A DNA stretch of 18,570 nt, from positions 1 to 18,570 of the forward strand of contig JBBDSC010000204.1 of NCBI GenBank assembly GCA_040905145.1, written 5' to 3'. Origin of the DNA: DATGMS01 sp040905145 (GTDB lineage: Bacteria; Bacteroidota; Bacteroidia; Cytophagales; Cyclobacteriaceae). Shown here piece by piece: positions 7,102 through 14,415 of this stretch; position 1 is the stretch's first letter; each line of letters starts with the position of its first letter. The position numbers were made by a program, and so were the translations under genes. The notes beneath the pieces are model-generated. The model searched no databases, had not been told where the DNA came from, and saw nothing but the letters and a program-made list of their open reading frames with translations.

Positions 7102-7689
7102 ATGAATAAACCAATTCAGGAAAGCAATAAAGAAAAAGACATTTTTGGGCGACTGAAATCAGGTGAATCAATTGCCATGAATGATCCGGAATATTCGAAG
7201 ATTCGGGAGGCCGTCAATCAAACAATGAAACTGGTTGTAGAGCTGAATAGCTCAACTGATACAGATCAGTCCCGTGCAAAACTGGGTAAAATCATGGGCA
7301 CCAAAATCGATGATAGCACCACTGTCTTCACTCCTTTTCACACCAATTTCGGCCGCTTTATAAGGCTCGGGAAAAACGTGTTCATCAATCATTTATGCAG
7401 TTTCTTGGACTTAGGAGGGATAATCATTGAAGATGGCGTAATGATCGGACCACGGGTGAATATCATTTCTGAAAATCATCCAACCGAAATTTCTAAGAGA
7501 AAAACTTTGGTTCCAGGTAAAGTGGTAATCAAGCAGAATTCCTGGATTGGAGCAGGGGCTACCATATTGCCCGGTGTAACCATTGGCGAAAATGCTGTTG
7601 TTGCGGCCGGTGCAGTGGTTTCCAGGGATGTTCCGGCCAATACTGCGGTAGGCGGGGTACCTGCCAAATTTATCAAAACAATAAAATAA
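7102..7689 (+). CDS. LacA/Maa-type hexapeptide-repeat O-acetyltransferase
   Basis: A 195-residue protein of the maltose/galactoside O-acetyltransferase group, cytosolic and acetyl-CoA dependent. The N-terminal helical part (about 15-65, LKSGESIAMNDPEYSKIR) is the Maa-type domain. The left-handed beta-helix (about 70-190) shows hexad repeats such as VFINHLCSFLDLGGIIIEDG, IGPRVNIIS, and SWIGAGATILPGVTIG, and the closing GGVPAKFIK. His126 in SENHPT fits the catalytic His (GHP in LacA). The length is typical. First gene of the cluster reading to 12980, 25 bases after a -7-like box. In known members the acceptor is a sugar hydroxyl; the acceptor here is unknown, and the link to the oxidoreductases is contextual only. 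Confidence 0.9.
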   Translation: MNKPIQESNKEKDIFGRLKSGESIAMNDPEYSKIREAVNQTMKLVVELNSSTDTDQSRAKLGKIMGTKIDDSTTVFTPFHTNFGRFIRLGKNVFINHLCSFLDLGGIIIEDGVMIGPRVNIISENHPTEISKRKTLVPGKVVIKQNSWIGAGATILPGVTIGENAVVAAGAVVSRDVPANTAVGGVPAKFIKTIK

Positions 7690-7738
7690 TTATTTACAGT
7701 TCGACCCTATCGTTCGGACAAATTAAATTTTAAAAGAT

Positions 7739-8602
7739 ATGAAAAGAATAACAGTTGTAGTCCTTGCGACCCTAATGATTTTGGGACAGGCTAATGCCCA
7801 AACAAAACAAAATGTAAAATCAGAAAAAACAAAAACAATGAATAATTCAGAAACACCAGAACATTACACTTTTGAATTAAGTGATAAGGTTACCCGTCAA
7901 GCGGTAACCTTCAAAAACCGTTATGGAATCACCCTATCAGGTGATTTATACCTTCCCAAAGATCGTGGTAGCGAACCTTTGGCGGCACTGGCCATAAGCG
8001 GCCCGTTTGGAGCGGTAAAAGAACAGTCATCTGGGCTGTATGCTCAAACAATGGCTGAACGTGGTTTTGCTACGCTTGCTTTCGACCCTTCCTATACTGG
8101 CGAAAGTGGTGGCGAACCCCGCAATTTGGCTTCGCCAGACATCAATACGGAAGATTTCAGTGCTGCAGTGGATTTTTTAGGTCTTCAAAAAAATGTGGAC
8201 AGAAATAATATCGGAATTATAGGTATTTGTGGCTTTGGTGGTATGGCATTGAATGCCACAGCAGTTGACAAACGTGTTAAAGCTGTTGCAACCACCAGTA
8301 CGCCTCGGGGTTTTCATGAAAACTCGGTTAACTCAAACGGTGCCTGGACTACAACGAATGCATTGTCTTTTATGAATATGCCGTTGTTGACCTACATCAA
8401 AGAAATTTCGCCACGCCCTGTTTTGATAATTGCAGGTTCTGATGCCCATTCCCGCTATTTTAGTGAAGACGCATATAAAGCAGCAGCCGAGCCGAAAGAA
8501 CTGATGATTATCCCGAATGCTGTTCACGTTGATTTGTATGACAAGCTTGATTTAATTCCATTTGACAAGTTGGAATCATTCTTTAAGGAGAGCTTGAAAT
8601 AA
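7739..8602 (+). CDS. exported alpha/beta hydrolase with Cys nucleophile
   Basis: A 287-residue alpha/beta hydrolase with a Sec signal peptide (about 1-20, cleavage after QANA before QTKQ). The fold starts around residue 50 with the oxyanion region ALAISGPFG. The nucleophile elbow is GICGFGG with Cys164 in place of the usual Ser, as in dienelactone hydrolases. The probable acid is Asp235 (IAGSDAHS) and the base His263 (NAVHVDLYD). Proteins of this subgroup with a GICxxGG elbow often accompany AraC regulators and oxidoreductases. It is expected in the periplasm. The substrate is unknown, perhaps a lactone or ester produced by the neighbouring reductases. It follows the acetyltransferase by 49 bases and is followed by a 13-bp stem-loop. 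Confidence 0.88.
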   Translation: MKRITVVVLATLMILGQANAQTKQNVKSEKTKTMNNSETPEHYTFELSDKVTRQAVTFKNRYGITLSGDLYLPKDRGSEPLAALAISGPFGAVKEQSSGLYAQTMAERGFATLAFDPSYTGESGGEPRNLASPDINTEDFSAAVDFLGLQKNVDRNNIGIIGICGFGGMALNATAVDKRVKAVATTSTPRGFHENSVNSNGAWTTTNALSFMNMPLLTYIKEISPRPVLIIAGSDAHSRYFSEDAYKAAAEPKELMIIPNAVHVDLYDKLDLIPFDKLESFFKESLK

Positions 8603-8618
8603 ACCTTAGAATATTATC

Positions 8619-8659
8619 CCATTAAAGGAAGGTGCAAAAGGGGTATCTTCCTTTAATGG
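8619..8659 (+). terminator. 13-bp perfect stem-loop between hydrolase and cyclophilin-like genes
   Basis: CCATTAAAGGAAG (8619-8631) pairs perfectly with CTTCCTTTAATGG (8647-8659) around a 15-base loop. It lies 17 bases after the hydrolase stop. The stem is not followed by a T-run, so a simple Rho-independent terminator is not certain. It could be an attenuating or mRNA-stabilising hairpin that sets different levels for genes before and after it. Confidence 0.6.
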
Positions 8660-8691
8660 ACAAATAAGATCCTGACCTAAATTATCTCCAA

Positions 8692-9147
8692 ATGAAAACA
8701 CTGTTTCTATTGCTGCATATGCTAACCGGTGTTTTTCTGTTTCCCTTTAATAGCAGTCAACAGGAAGTTATAAGAGACAATTCAAAAAGAAATAGCATGA
8801 AATTAAAAATAACAGTTGGAGAGACAATACTTACGGCCACCATGCATGGCCATCCTGCAAGCAGAGATTTTGTTTCGTTGCTGCCGCTGAACCTCACCTT
8901 GACAGATTATGCCGGCACAGAAAAGGTTAGCGACCTGCCCAAAATGCTTTCCACCAAAGATGCACCGGCGGGTTATAAACCTTCTGCCGGTGATATTACC
9001 TTTTATGCACCTTGGGGCAATCTGGCCTTGTTCTACAGTGATTTCAGTTATTCGAATGGCTTGATCCTATTAGGCAAGTTGGATGGTGAAATGGACGTCT
9101 TCAAAACATCTGGTGCAGTACAGGTAAAAATCGAACTTATTCAATAA
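8692..9147 (+). CDS. exported cyclophilin-like domain protein
   Basis: A 151-residue protein with an N-terminal hydrophobic segment (about 1-22, MKTLFLLLHMLTGVFLFPFN) that is probably a signal peptide or anchor. It is followed by a cyclophilin-like beta-barrel (about 36-150). Recognisable parts are the opening MKLKITVGETILTATM, RDFVSLLPLNLTLTDYAG, the AGDITFYAPWGNLALFY strand and the final LGKLDGEMDVF. This family shares the cyclophilin fold but lacks known prolyl-isomerase residues, and its function is unknown. A second ATG at 8797 would give a cytosolic product without the signal; the upstream start is preferred because its neighbours are exported. It is followed 16 bases later by the cupin gene. 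Confidence 0.8.
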   Translation: MKTLFLLLHMLTGVFLFPFNSSQQEVIRDNSKRNSMKLKITVGETILTATMHGHPASRDFVSLLPLNLTLTDYAGTEKVSDLPKMLSTKDAPAGYKPSAGDITFYAPWGNLALFYSDFSYSNGLILLGKLDGEMDVFKTSGAVQVKIELIQ

Positions 9148-9163
9148 CATTAAAAATCAGTTT

Positions 9164-9631
9164 ATGAAACAGAACATTAGCCAGATAACGCTTGCAGCCT
9201 TGAGTATGGTAATGCTCTTTGTTAGTTGCAAACAACAAGGTGATACGCTTAATTCAAATGAGGAAACACAATCCATCTTTCCAAAAGGGGTATTAGGTCC
9301 TGCCGAAAACTTTACAGGAAAAGCCTGGAATACCGGTTTGGTTGAGAACGATACCATGTACAATACCGTAGTAGGCAATGTCTATTTCGAACCGGGCGCC
9401 AGAAGCAATTGGCATACGCATCCTGCGGGACAGATCCTCCTTATTACAGATGGTGTTGGTTATCATCAAATAGAAGGACAGCCAATTGGGATAATGAAAA
9501 AAGGTGACGTTGTAAAATGCCCTCCAAATGTAAGGCACTGGCATGGTGCCAGCCCGGACACAGGTTTGCAGCAACTATACACGGAGAAAGGGATTGTGGA
9601 ATGGATGGAGCCGGTAACAGATGCACAATAA
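9164..9631 (+). CDS. cupin-domain lipoprotein
   Basis: A 155-residue single-domain cupin with a lipoprotein-type signal (Cys22 in MLFVSCKQQG). The cupin core has NWHTHPAGQ (two His as metal ligands), the Gln that follows, and the second motif with RHWHGAS. These are the ligands of a typical metal-binding cupin fold, expected in the periplasm and membrane-anchored. It is clearly paralogous to the cupin at 14397: both share IFPKG, FTG, FEPGAR, NWHTHP, GDVV, HWHGAS and WLEPV or WMEPV. Near its C-terminus (GLQQLYTEKGIVEWMEPV) it is about four residues shorter than that paralogue, so part of the last strand may be deleted. Such cupins often travel with CMD-like proteins and aldo/keto reductases. 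The ligand is unknown. Confidence 0.88.
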   Translation: MKQNISQITLAALSMVMLFVSCKQQGDTLNSNEETQSIFPKGVLGPAENFTGKAWNTGLVENDTMYNTVVGNVYFEPGARSNWHTHPAGQILLITDGVGYHQIEGQPIGIMKKGDVVKCPPNVRHWHGASPDTGLQQLYTEKGIVEWMEPVTDAQ

Positions 9632-9657
9632 ATATAACATTCAATAAAACAGCAATT

Positions 9658-10854
9658 ATGTGTGAACAAAACAAAAAACAAGACGGTTTCGAGTCCAGAA
9701 GAAAATTTATGCAAACCTCTGCATTGGCAGGAAAAGGATTAATGTTTGCCGGCCCCTTAAATTTATTTGGCAACCAAACTGAAAAAACAGATAAAATGGA
9801 AAATATTAAATCAAAAGGCTTTGCTGCCCGAGATGAATCAGGAAAATTGAGCCCGTGGGAATTTGAACGTAGATCTGTAGGCGAAAATGACATCTTAATT
9901 GAGATTAAATATTGTGGGATCTGCCACTCAGATATACATCAGGAACGCGGGCACTGGGGTGAACAGCAGTACCCGCAGGTGCCTGGGCACGAGATTGCAG
10001 GCATTGTTGCCGCTGTGGGTAAAAATGTTACTAAATTTAAAAAGGGAGACAAAGCGGGAGTTGGTTGTATGGTGGATAGCTGTATGGAGTGTGAGAGTTG
10101 TAAAAATGGCGAGGAACAATATTGTGATAGAGGTGAAACGCGGTTTACTTATGGTTATCCCGATGAGAAATCTCCTACTGAAATCACTCAGGGAGGCTAT
10201 GCCAGTAACATTGTGGTGAAGGAACACTTCGCTATTCAGATTCCGGAAAGCATTCCGTTACAATATGCTGCACCATTGCTCTGCGCAGGAATTACTACTT
10301 ATTCACCCTTGATGAAAGCAGATTTCAATAGGGGCGATAAAGTTGGGGTAGACGGAATTGGTGGATTGGGACATATGGCTATTAAACTGGCTGTTGCTAA
10401 GGGTGCAGAAGTTTACGCTTTTACAACCACATCTGAAAAAATAGACGATATACTTTCATTTGGTGCAAAGGAAGCTATTGTTGTGGATTCACTGGACAAG
10501 CTTCATCCATATTATGGGACATTAGATTATATGATTTCCACCATCCCTTATGACTTTGATATCGCTACTTACTCAATGCTGCTCCAACCATATAAAGAAT
10601 TTGTGCAGGTGGGTGTTCCCATCGGCGGAAAAATAACCATGAACAGCTTCATCACTCACCGAAGCAGGGCTAAGATCAGCACTTCGTTGATTGGTGGTAT
10701 TCCTGAAACCCAGGAAATCATGAACTATTGCGTTGCCAATAAAATTTATCCGCAAATAGAAGCCATTAACTCAGGTGAAATTAATAAAGCCTGGGATAAA
10801 GTGGTGAACAAAGAAGCTCGCTATAGATATGTGATAGATGCGGCAACTTTTTAA
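9658..10854 (+). CDS. zinc alcohol dehydrogenase with a twin-arginine signal
   Basis: A 398-residue medium-chain, cinnamyl-alcohol-type dehydrogenase. The ATG at 9658 is preferred: the frame is open upstream but overlaps the cupin gene. Residues 12-35 read ESRRKFMQTSALAG followed by a hydrophobic stretch, a good Tat signal (Arg14-Arg15). The enzyme part begins near residue 47. Catalytic zinc ligands are Cys89 (CGICHSD), His111-Glu112 (PGHE) and Cys209 (LLCAGITTYSP). The structural zinc cysteines are 142, 145, 148 and 156. The Rossmann motif is GVDGIGGLGH (230-239), with Asp232 where relatives have Val. The family reduces aldehydes with NADPH in the cytosol. A Tat signal implies export of folded protein, perhaps with bound cofactor. 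An internal ATG at 9796 (MENIKSKG) would give a normal cytosolic enzyme. It is followed by its paralogue at 10911. Confidence 0.9.
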   Translation: MCEQNKKQDGFESRRKFMQTSALAGKGLMFAGPLNLFGNQTEKTDKMENIKSKGFAARDESGKLSPWEFERRSVGENDILIEIKYCGICHSDIHQERGHWGEQQYPQVPGHEIAGIVAAVGKNVTKFKKGDKAGVGCMVDSCMECESCKNGEEQYCDRGETRFTYGYPDEKSPTEITQGGYASNIVVKEHFAIQIPESIPLQYAAPLLCAGITTYSPLMKADFNRGDKVGVDGIGGLGHMAIKLAVAKGAEVYAFTTTSEKIDDILSFGAKEAIVVDSLDKLHPYYGTLDYMISTIPYDFDIATYSMLLQPYKEFVQVGVPIGGKITMNSFITHRSRAKISTSLIGGIPETQEIMNYCVANKIYPQIEAINSGEINKAWDKVVNKEARYRYVIDAATF

Positions 10855-10910
10855 TTTGGGTTAATACAAACACAGTGGATCATATAACAAATACAGGTAA
10901 AAAACTAATT

Positions 10911-11984
10911 ATGGAAACCATAGAAACAACAGCAATAAAAGCATTCGGAACAGAGGCAGCAGAAGCTCCTTTAAACCAAATGAATATCAACCGCAGGAAA
11001 CCCACACCACACGATGTGGAAATAGAAATTCTGTACTGCGGAGTTTGCCATTCCGACCTGCATACGGCAAGGAGCGAATGGGGGCCTTCGCTATACCCAT
11101 GCGTTCCCGGCCACGAGATTGTGGGTAGGATCGTCAGTGTGGGCGATCATGTCAGCAAGTTCAAGGTGGGCGACATGGTAGGCGTAGGCTGCATGGTCGA
11201 TTCCTGCAGCGAATGTCAGTATTGTACGGAAGGGTTGGAACAGTTTTGTGAACCCGGCATGACCGGCACTTACAATTCGCCTGACAAGCACTTTTCCGAT
11301 ACACCAACCTTCGGGGGCTATTCAGAAAGCATCGTGGTGGATGAAAACTACGTATTACGTGTGTCTGAAAATCTTGACCTGGCTGCAACTGCACCATTGC
11401 TCTGTGCAGGTATCACTACCTATTCGCCATTGAAACATTGGAATGTAGGTCCTGGTAAAAAAGTGGGCGTCGTCGGCATCGGTGGTCTGGGGCATATCGG
11501 CATCAAGATCGCTAAAGCCATGGGCGCACATGTAGTAGCGTTTACCACATCGGAATCTAAATTTGCAGAAGCCCAAAGGTTAGGTGCTGATGAAGTGGTC
11601 CTATCGAAAGACGCTAAACAAATGGCTGCGTACCGCGGTAAACTACACTTTGTCCTCGATTGTGTTTCGGCAGAGCATGATATTAACGCTTACCTGGGCC
11701 TTCTTCGCGTAGATGGTTCGCTGGCCCTCGTAGGAGCGCCTGACCGGCCGCTTCCCGTTGCTGCTTTCAGCCTGATAGTAGGGCGCAAAAACTTTGCAGG
11801 ATCTATGATCGGCGGCATTGCAGAAACCCAGGAGATGCTGGATTTCTGCGGTGAGCACAACATCGCTGCGGATATTGAGATGATTAGCATCCAGCAAATC
11901 AATGAAGCTTATGAACGTTTGCTAAAAGGCGATATAAAATATCGCTTCGTAATTGATATGGCATCTTTGAAACAAAGAACATAA
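10911..11984 (+). CDS. YahK-like NADP-dependent aldehyde reductase (zinc ADH)
   Basis: A 357-residue cytosolic medium-chain dehydrogenase very like E. coli YahK. The opening is METIETTAIKAFGTEAAEAP, then YCGVCHSDLH (Cys46), PGHEIVGR (His68-Glu69), the structural zinc stretch CMVDSCSECQYC, TGTYNSP, and LLCAGITTYSPLKHW. The cofactor motif is GVVGIGGLGHIGIK, and the C-terminal part has GSMIGGIAETQEMLDFC. All catalytic and cofactor residues are present. ATG 10911 is chosen over a GTG at 10875 because the protein then starts where the family starts and has an AGGTAA-like site upstream. Known relatives reduce a broad range of aldehydes with NADPH. It probably arose from the same ancestor as the Tat-ADH just upstream, and is now much more conventional. 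Confidence 0.93.
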   Translation: METIETTAIKAFGTEAAEAPLNQMNINRRKPTPHDVEIEILYCGVCHSDLHTARSEWGPSLYPCVPGHEIVGRIVSVGDHVSKFKVGDMVGVGCMVDSCSECQYCTEGLEQFCEPGMTGTYNSPDKHFSDTPTFGGYSESIVVDENYVLRVSENLDLAATAPLLCAGITTYSPLKHWNVGPGKKVGVVGIGGLGHIGIKIAKAMGAHVVAFTTSESKFAEAQRLGADEVVLSKDAKQMAAYRGKLHFVLDCVSAEHDINAYLGLLRVDGSLALVGAPDRPLPVAAFSLIVGRKNFAGSMIGGIAETQEMLDFCGEHNIAADIEMISIQQINEAYERLLKGDIKYRFVIDMASLKQRT

Positions 11985-11999
11985 TAAAATCTAAAAAAA

Positions 12000-12980
12000 A
12001 TGAAGTACAGAAAACTAGGAGATTTAGAAGTATCGGCAGTTGGTTATGGAGCCATGGGTTTAAGTCACGGTTACGGTCTTGTTCCCGACAGGAACGAGAG
12101 CATCAACTTGGTGCATTTCGCCTACGAACTGGGCTGTACCCATTTTGATACGGCAGAAGCTTACGGTGCCGGCGACAATGAATTGCTGTTGGGTGAGGCC
12201 GTAAAACCTTTCCGGGACAAGATTGTTTTGGCAACCAAATTTTCTCTTCCGGATAAACCCGAAGGTAATACCCGAAATTTCGTTGCTACGGAAATCCGGA
12301 AACGCCTCAAAAATTCTTTGAATAGATTGGGTACCGACCATGTAGAATTATACTACTGGCACCGGATCAATAAAACCATTCCCATGGAAGAAGTGGCCCA
12401 GGTAATGGGTGAATTGATTAAAGAAGGAAAAATCCTGGGTTGGGGACAATCGCAGTCAACCGAAGATGAAATCCGAAAAGGTCATGCTGTTACGCCTCTT
12501 ACTGCCATCCAGAGTGAATATTCCATAATGGAACGCATGTTTGAAAAAGATGTGATTCCTACCTGCGAAGAACTGGGCATTGGTTTCGTTCCGTTTTCGC
12601 CATTAGCAAGTGGCTTTCTTTCAGGAAAAATCAGTAAAATTGATGAATATACCGGTGATGATGTGCGCAGGGTAATCACCCGTTTCGACAGGCAAAACAT
12701 AGAAGCCAATCAGCCCCTGCTTGATTTGCTGCACGATTTTGCTGCTGCCAAAAATGCCACACCGGCACAGATCTCACTGACGTGGATGTTGCACAAAAAA
12801 TATTTCATTTCACCTATTCCAGGTTCCAGAAGGCCGGAAAGGATCAAGGAAAATCTGGGTGCCGCCGATGTGGAACTGTCGGAGGAAGAATTCAACCAGA
12901 TTGAAGGTGAATTGGAAAAAATTACCATTCACGGCAATCGCACGGATGAGGATATCGCAAAATTGAAGAAGATGAAGTAA
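12000..12980 (+). CDS. aldo/keto reductase
   Basis: A 326-residue (alpha/beta)8 NADPH-dependent aldo/keto reductase, cytosolic, no signal. The tetrad is visible: Asp50 and Tyr55 in FDTAEAYG, Lys80 in ATKF, and His121 in YYWHRI. Cofactor-binding parts include GWGQSQS, LTAIQSEYSIM, VPFSPLASGFLSG and, near the end, PIPGSRRPERIKEN. It starts 15 bases after the YahK-like gene and closes the cluster; the next gene converges on it. It is paralogous to the reductase at 15781 (same motif order, clearly different sequence). The paired ADH and AKR recall E. coli yqhD-dkgA under the AraC-type YqhC, which handle toxic aldehydes. The comparison is by context only. Confidence 0.93.
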   Translation: MKYRKLGDLEVSAVGYGAMGLSHGYGLVPDRNESINLVHFAYELGCTHFDTAEAYGAGDNELLLGEAVKPFRDKIVLATKFSLPDKPEGNTRNFVATEIRKRLKNSLNRLGTDHVELYYWHRINKTIPMEEVAQVMGELIKEGKILGWGQSQSTEDEIRKGHAVTPLTAIQSEYSIMERMFEKDVIPTCEELGIGFVPFSPLASGFLSGKISKIDEYTGDDVRRVITRFDRQNIEANQPLLDLLHDFAAAKNATPAQISLTWMLHKKYFISPIPGSRRPERIKENLGAADVELSEEEFNQIEGELEKITIHGNRTDEDIAKLKKMK

Positions 12981-13058
12981 AAAGAATCAGCGATGAGCAA
13001 GCCTTACGCCACTTTTAGATGGCAATTATCAGGTATATAGTTATAGCAATCAAAAACT

Positions 13059-13952
13059 TTATTTCAACATCCGAAATTCATTTGGCGTATAACCGACTTC
13101 TTTTTTGAAAATCCTTGTAAAATGCGCGGGATATTTAAACCCCAGTTGGTAGGCTATTTCACTGATAGTCATGCTTTCATCGAACAACTTTTCCTTACTG
13201 ATATCAATAAGCTTCAAACGAATATGTTCTTGTGCGGTCTTTCCCGTTTCCTTTTTTATCAGATCTCCGAAATAATTGGCAGAAAGATTAAATTCCTCCG
13301 CACAGGAACTGACTGATGGCAGTCCTACGGTTTGGGGCAGGCTTGACTCAAAATACGAACCCAGAAATTTTTCGAAACGCACCAAAATATCACTGTTTAC
13401 ATGGGTTCGGGTGATAAACTGACGGTCATAAAACCTCATACAGTAATTTAAAAACAATTCTATGTATGATACAATGAGGGTCTTGCTATGGCTGTCGATT
13501 TCTCGTTTGATTTCAAACGTAATGTTGTTAAAGCAATCGATAATCGCTTCCCGCTCCCTTTTGGACAGATGTAAAGCTTCGCTCACTTCATAGTGGAAAA
13601 ATGTATAATTGTTAATATGCTGACCAAGTGCAGTACCGTGGATCAGATCCGGATGAAAAAGAAGCGCATAGCCTGCAGGCTTTACGAAATCCTCGTTTTC
13701 AATGCCGTAAATCTGTCCGGGGGCAGCAAAAACCAAGATACCTTCCTCGTAGTCATAGTGTTGACATCCATAGAGCAGGTTCCCACAGTTTACATCTTTT
13801 AGGAAGACGGCATACACACCCATATATCTTTTAAAATGCTGGATTGGCCCGACTTCATCAAAATTGATGACGCTTACCAAAGGGTGCAATGTTTCAACTC
13901 CCATCTGGTCATTGAACTGCGATATTTTATCGATTCTCAGAGACTTTTTCAC
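13059..13952 (-). CDS. AraC-family transcriptional regulator, divergent from cluster 2
   Basis: A 297-residue AraC-type regulator starting at a GTG (13952-13950, KKSLRIDK). The N-terminal cupin-like sensor half runs about 20-170, including EEGILVFAAPGQIYGIE and GYALLFHPDLIHGT. Helix-turn-helix units occupy about 200-297: CAEEFNLSANYFGDLIKKE, then MTISEIAYQLGFKYPAHF and FKKEVGYTPNEFR. It is only distantly similar to the AraC at 5738 and has a different sensor half. It is transcribed away from the ABM, cupin, CMD, AKR and MBL cluster, a common arrangement for an activator and its target. A TACTTTTG box lies just upstream. Paired direct repeats in the shared intergenic DNA are likely its operator. 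Confidence 0.93.
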   Translation of the reverse strand: MKKSLRIDKISQFNDQMGVETLHPLVSVINFDEVGPIQHFKRYMGVYAVFLKDVNCGNLLYGCQHYDYEEGILVFAAPGQIYGIENEDFVKPAGYALLFHPDLIHGTALGQHINNYTFFHYEVSEALHLSKREREAIIDCFNNITFEIKREIDSHSKTLIVSYIELFLNYCMRFYDRQFITRTHVNSDILVRFEKFLGSYFESSLPQTVGLPSVSSCAEEFNLSANYFGDLIKKETGKTAQEHIRLKLIDISKEKLFDESMTISEIAYQLGFKYPAHFTRIFKKEVGYTPNEFRMLK

Positions 13953-13976
13953 AAGCTATTTGAACAATTAGTCTAC

Positions 13977-13984
13977 CAAAAGTA
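13977..13984 (-). promoter_or_regulatory. -7 box (TACTTTTG) of the divergent AraC gene
   Basis: On the minus strand TACTTTTG matches TAnnTTTG fully and lies 24 bases upstream of the GTG start. A TTTG on the same strand (14014-14011) lies 26 bases further up, longer than ideal for a -33 box. Confidence 0.5.
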
Positions 13985-14018
13985 GCATTTTTTACAGCGG
14001 TTCAGAATCTCAAACCAG

Positions 14019-14049
14019 AAATCAGTAATAATGGTAAGTAAATCAGTAA
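14019..14049 (+). promoter_or_regulatory. two 10-bp direct repeats at 21-bp spacing, likely AraC-type operator
   Basis: AAATCAGTAA occurs perfectly at 14019-14028 and 14040-14049, start-to-start 21 bp, two helical turns. AraC-family dimers classically bind two direct half-sites about 21 bp apart. The second repeat ends one base before the TTG of the + strand promoter, as in class II activation. The minus-strand -7 box for the regulator is about 35 bp away, so the site could also act on the regulator's own gene. Confidence 0.65.
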
Positions 14050-14050
14050 C

Positions 14051-14080
14051 TTGTCTAATACGCTTTACCAAAATACTTTG
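14051..14080 (+). promoter_or_regulatory. promoter of cluster 2
   Basis: TTG (14051-14053), 20 bases, then TACTTTG (14074-14080), one base short of the consensus TAnnTTTG. Spacing fits the Bacteroidota pattern. The first gene starts at 14113 with GGAAAAAC before the ATG. Confidence 0.5.
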
Positions 14081-14112
14081 GAAATTTGTATGAATAAAAC
14101 GGAAAAACTAAC

Positions 14113-14415
14113 ATGATTAACATCCGGATTCCAAAGCTTTCTTTATGCATAGTGTTTTTTGCCCTAATTTCCATAGTCAAAACTACGGCGCAAACTGGCA
14201 CACCATACGCCAGAGTCATTGAGATAGAAGTTAAGCCGGAATTTTTGGAAGAGTTTAAGGCGGCTTTGATGGAAGACATCAAATCGGCAGTTGAAAACGA
14301 AAAAGGGATTATGGCTATTTATGCCATGTATGACAATGAGTCGCCAAACCATGTAACCGTTTTTGAAGTGTTCGATAAACCATTAAAAGAAGAAATATGT
14401 CTAGATCGATATTAA
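14113..14415 (+). CDS. exported ABM-domain protein, C-terminally truncated
   Basis: A 100-residue protein with a Sec signal peptide (about 1-26, cleavage near TTAQ). It is followed by an antibiotic-biosynthesis-monooxygenase-type ferredoxin-like domain: YARVIEIEVKPEFLEEFKAAL, EDIKSAVENEKGIMAIYAMY and HVTVFEVFDKP. Full ABM domains continue with a helix (typically DAYKAH..TPHF) and a last strand. Here the sequence ends in KEEICLDRY, which overlaps the ribosome site and first codons of the next gene (19 bases). About 25 residues are missing, so the gene looks cut by a deletion that fused it to the cupin gene's leader. ABM proteins are small oxygenases or stress proteins that usually dimerise. 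This one may be inactive or act only as a translational leader. Confidence 0.75.
   Translation: MINIRIPKLSLCIVFFALISIVKTTAQTGTPYARVIEIEVKPEFLEEFKAALMEDIKSAVENEKGIMAIYAMYDNESPNHVTVFEVFDKPLKEEICLDRY

Noticed and set aside
9517..9657. Upstream extension of the Tat-ADH frame (longer 445-residue version)
   Set aside because: It overlaps the cupin gene by 115 bases, has no family similarity, and the Tat signal starts properly from the ATG at 9658.
9444..9893. Minus-strand ORF of 149 codons
   Set aside because: Antisense shadow across the cupin and ADH genes, which have clear family motifs on the + strand.
10875..10910. GTG start for the YahK-like dehydrogenase
   Set aside because: The extra 12 residues have no counterpart in the family; the ATG at 10911 fits the family start.
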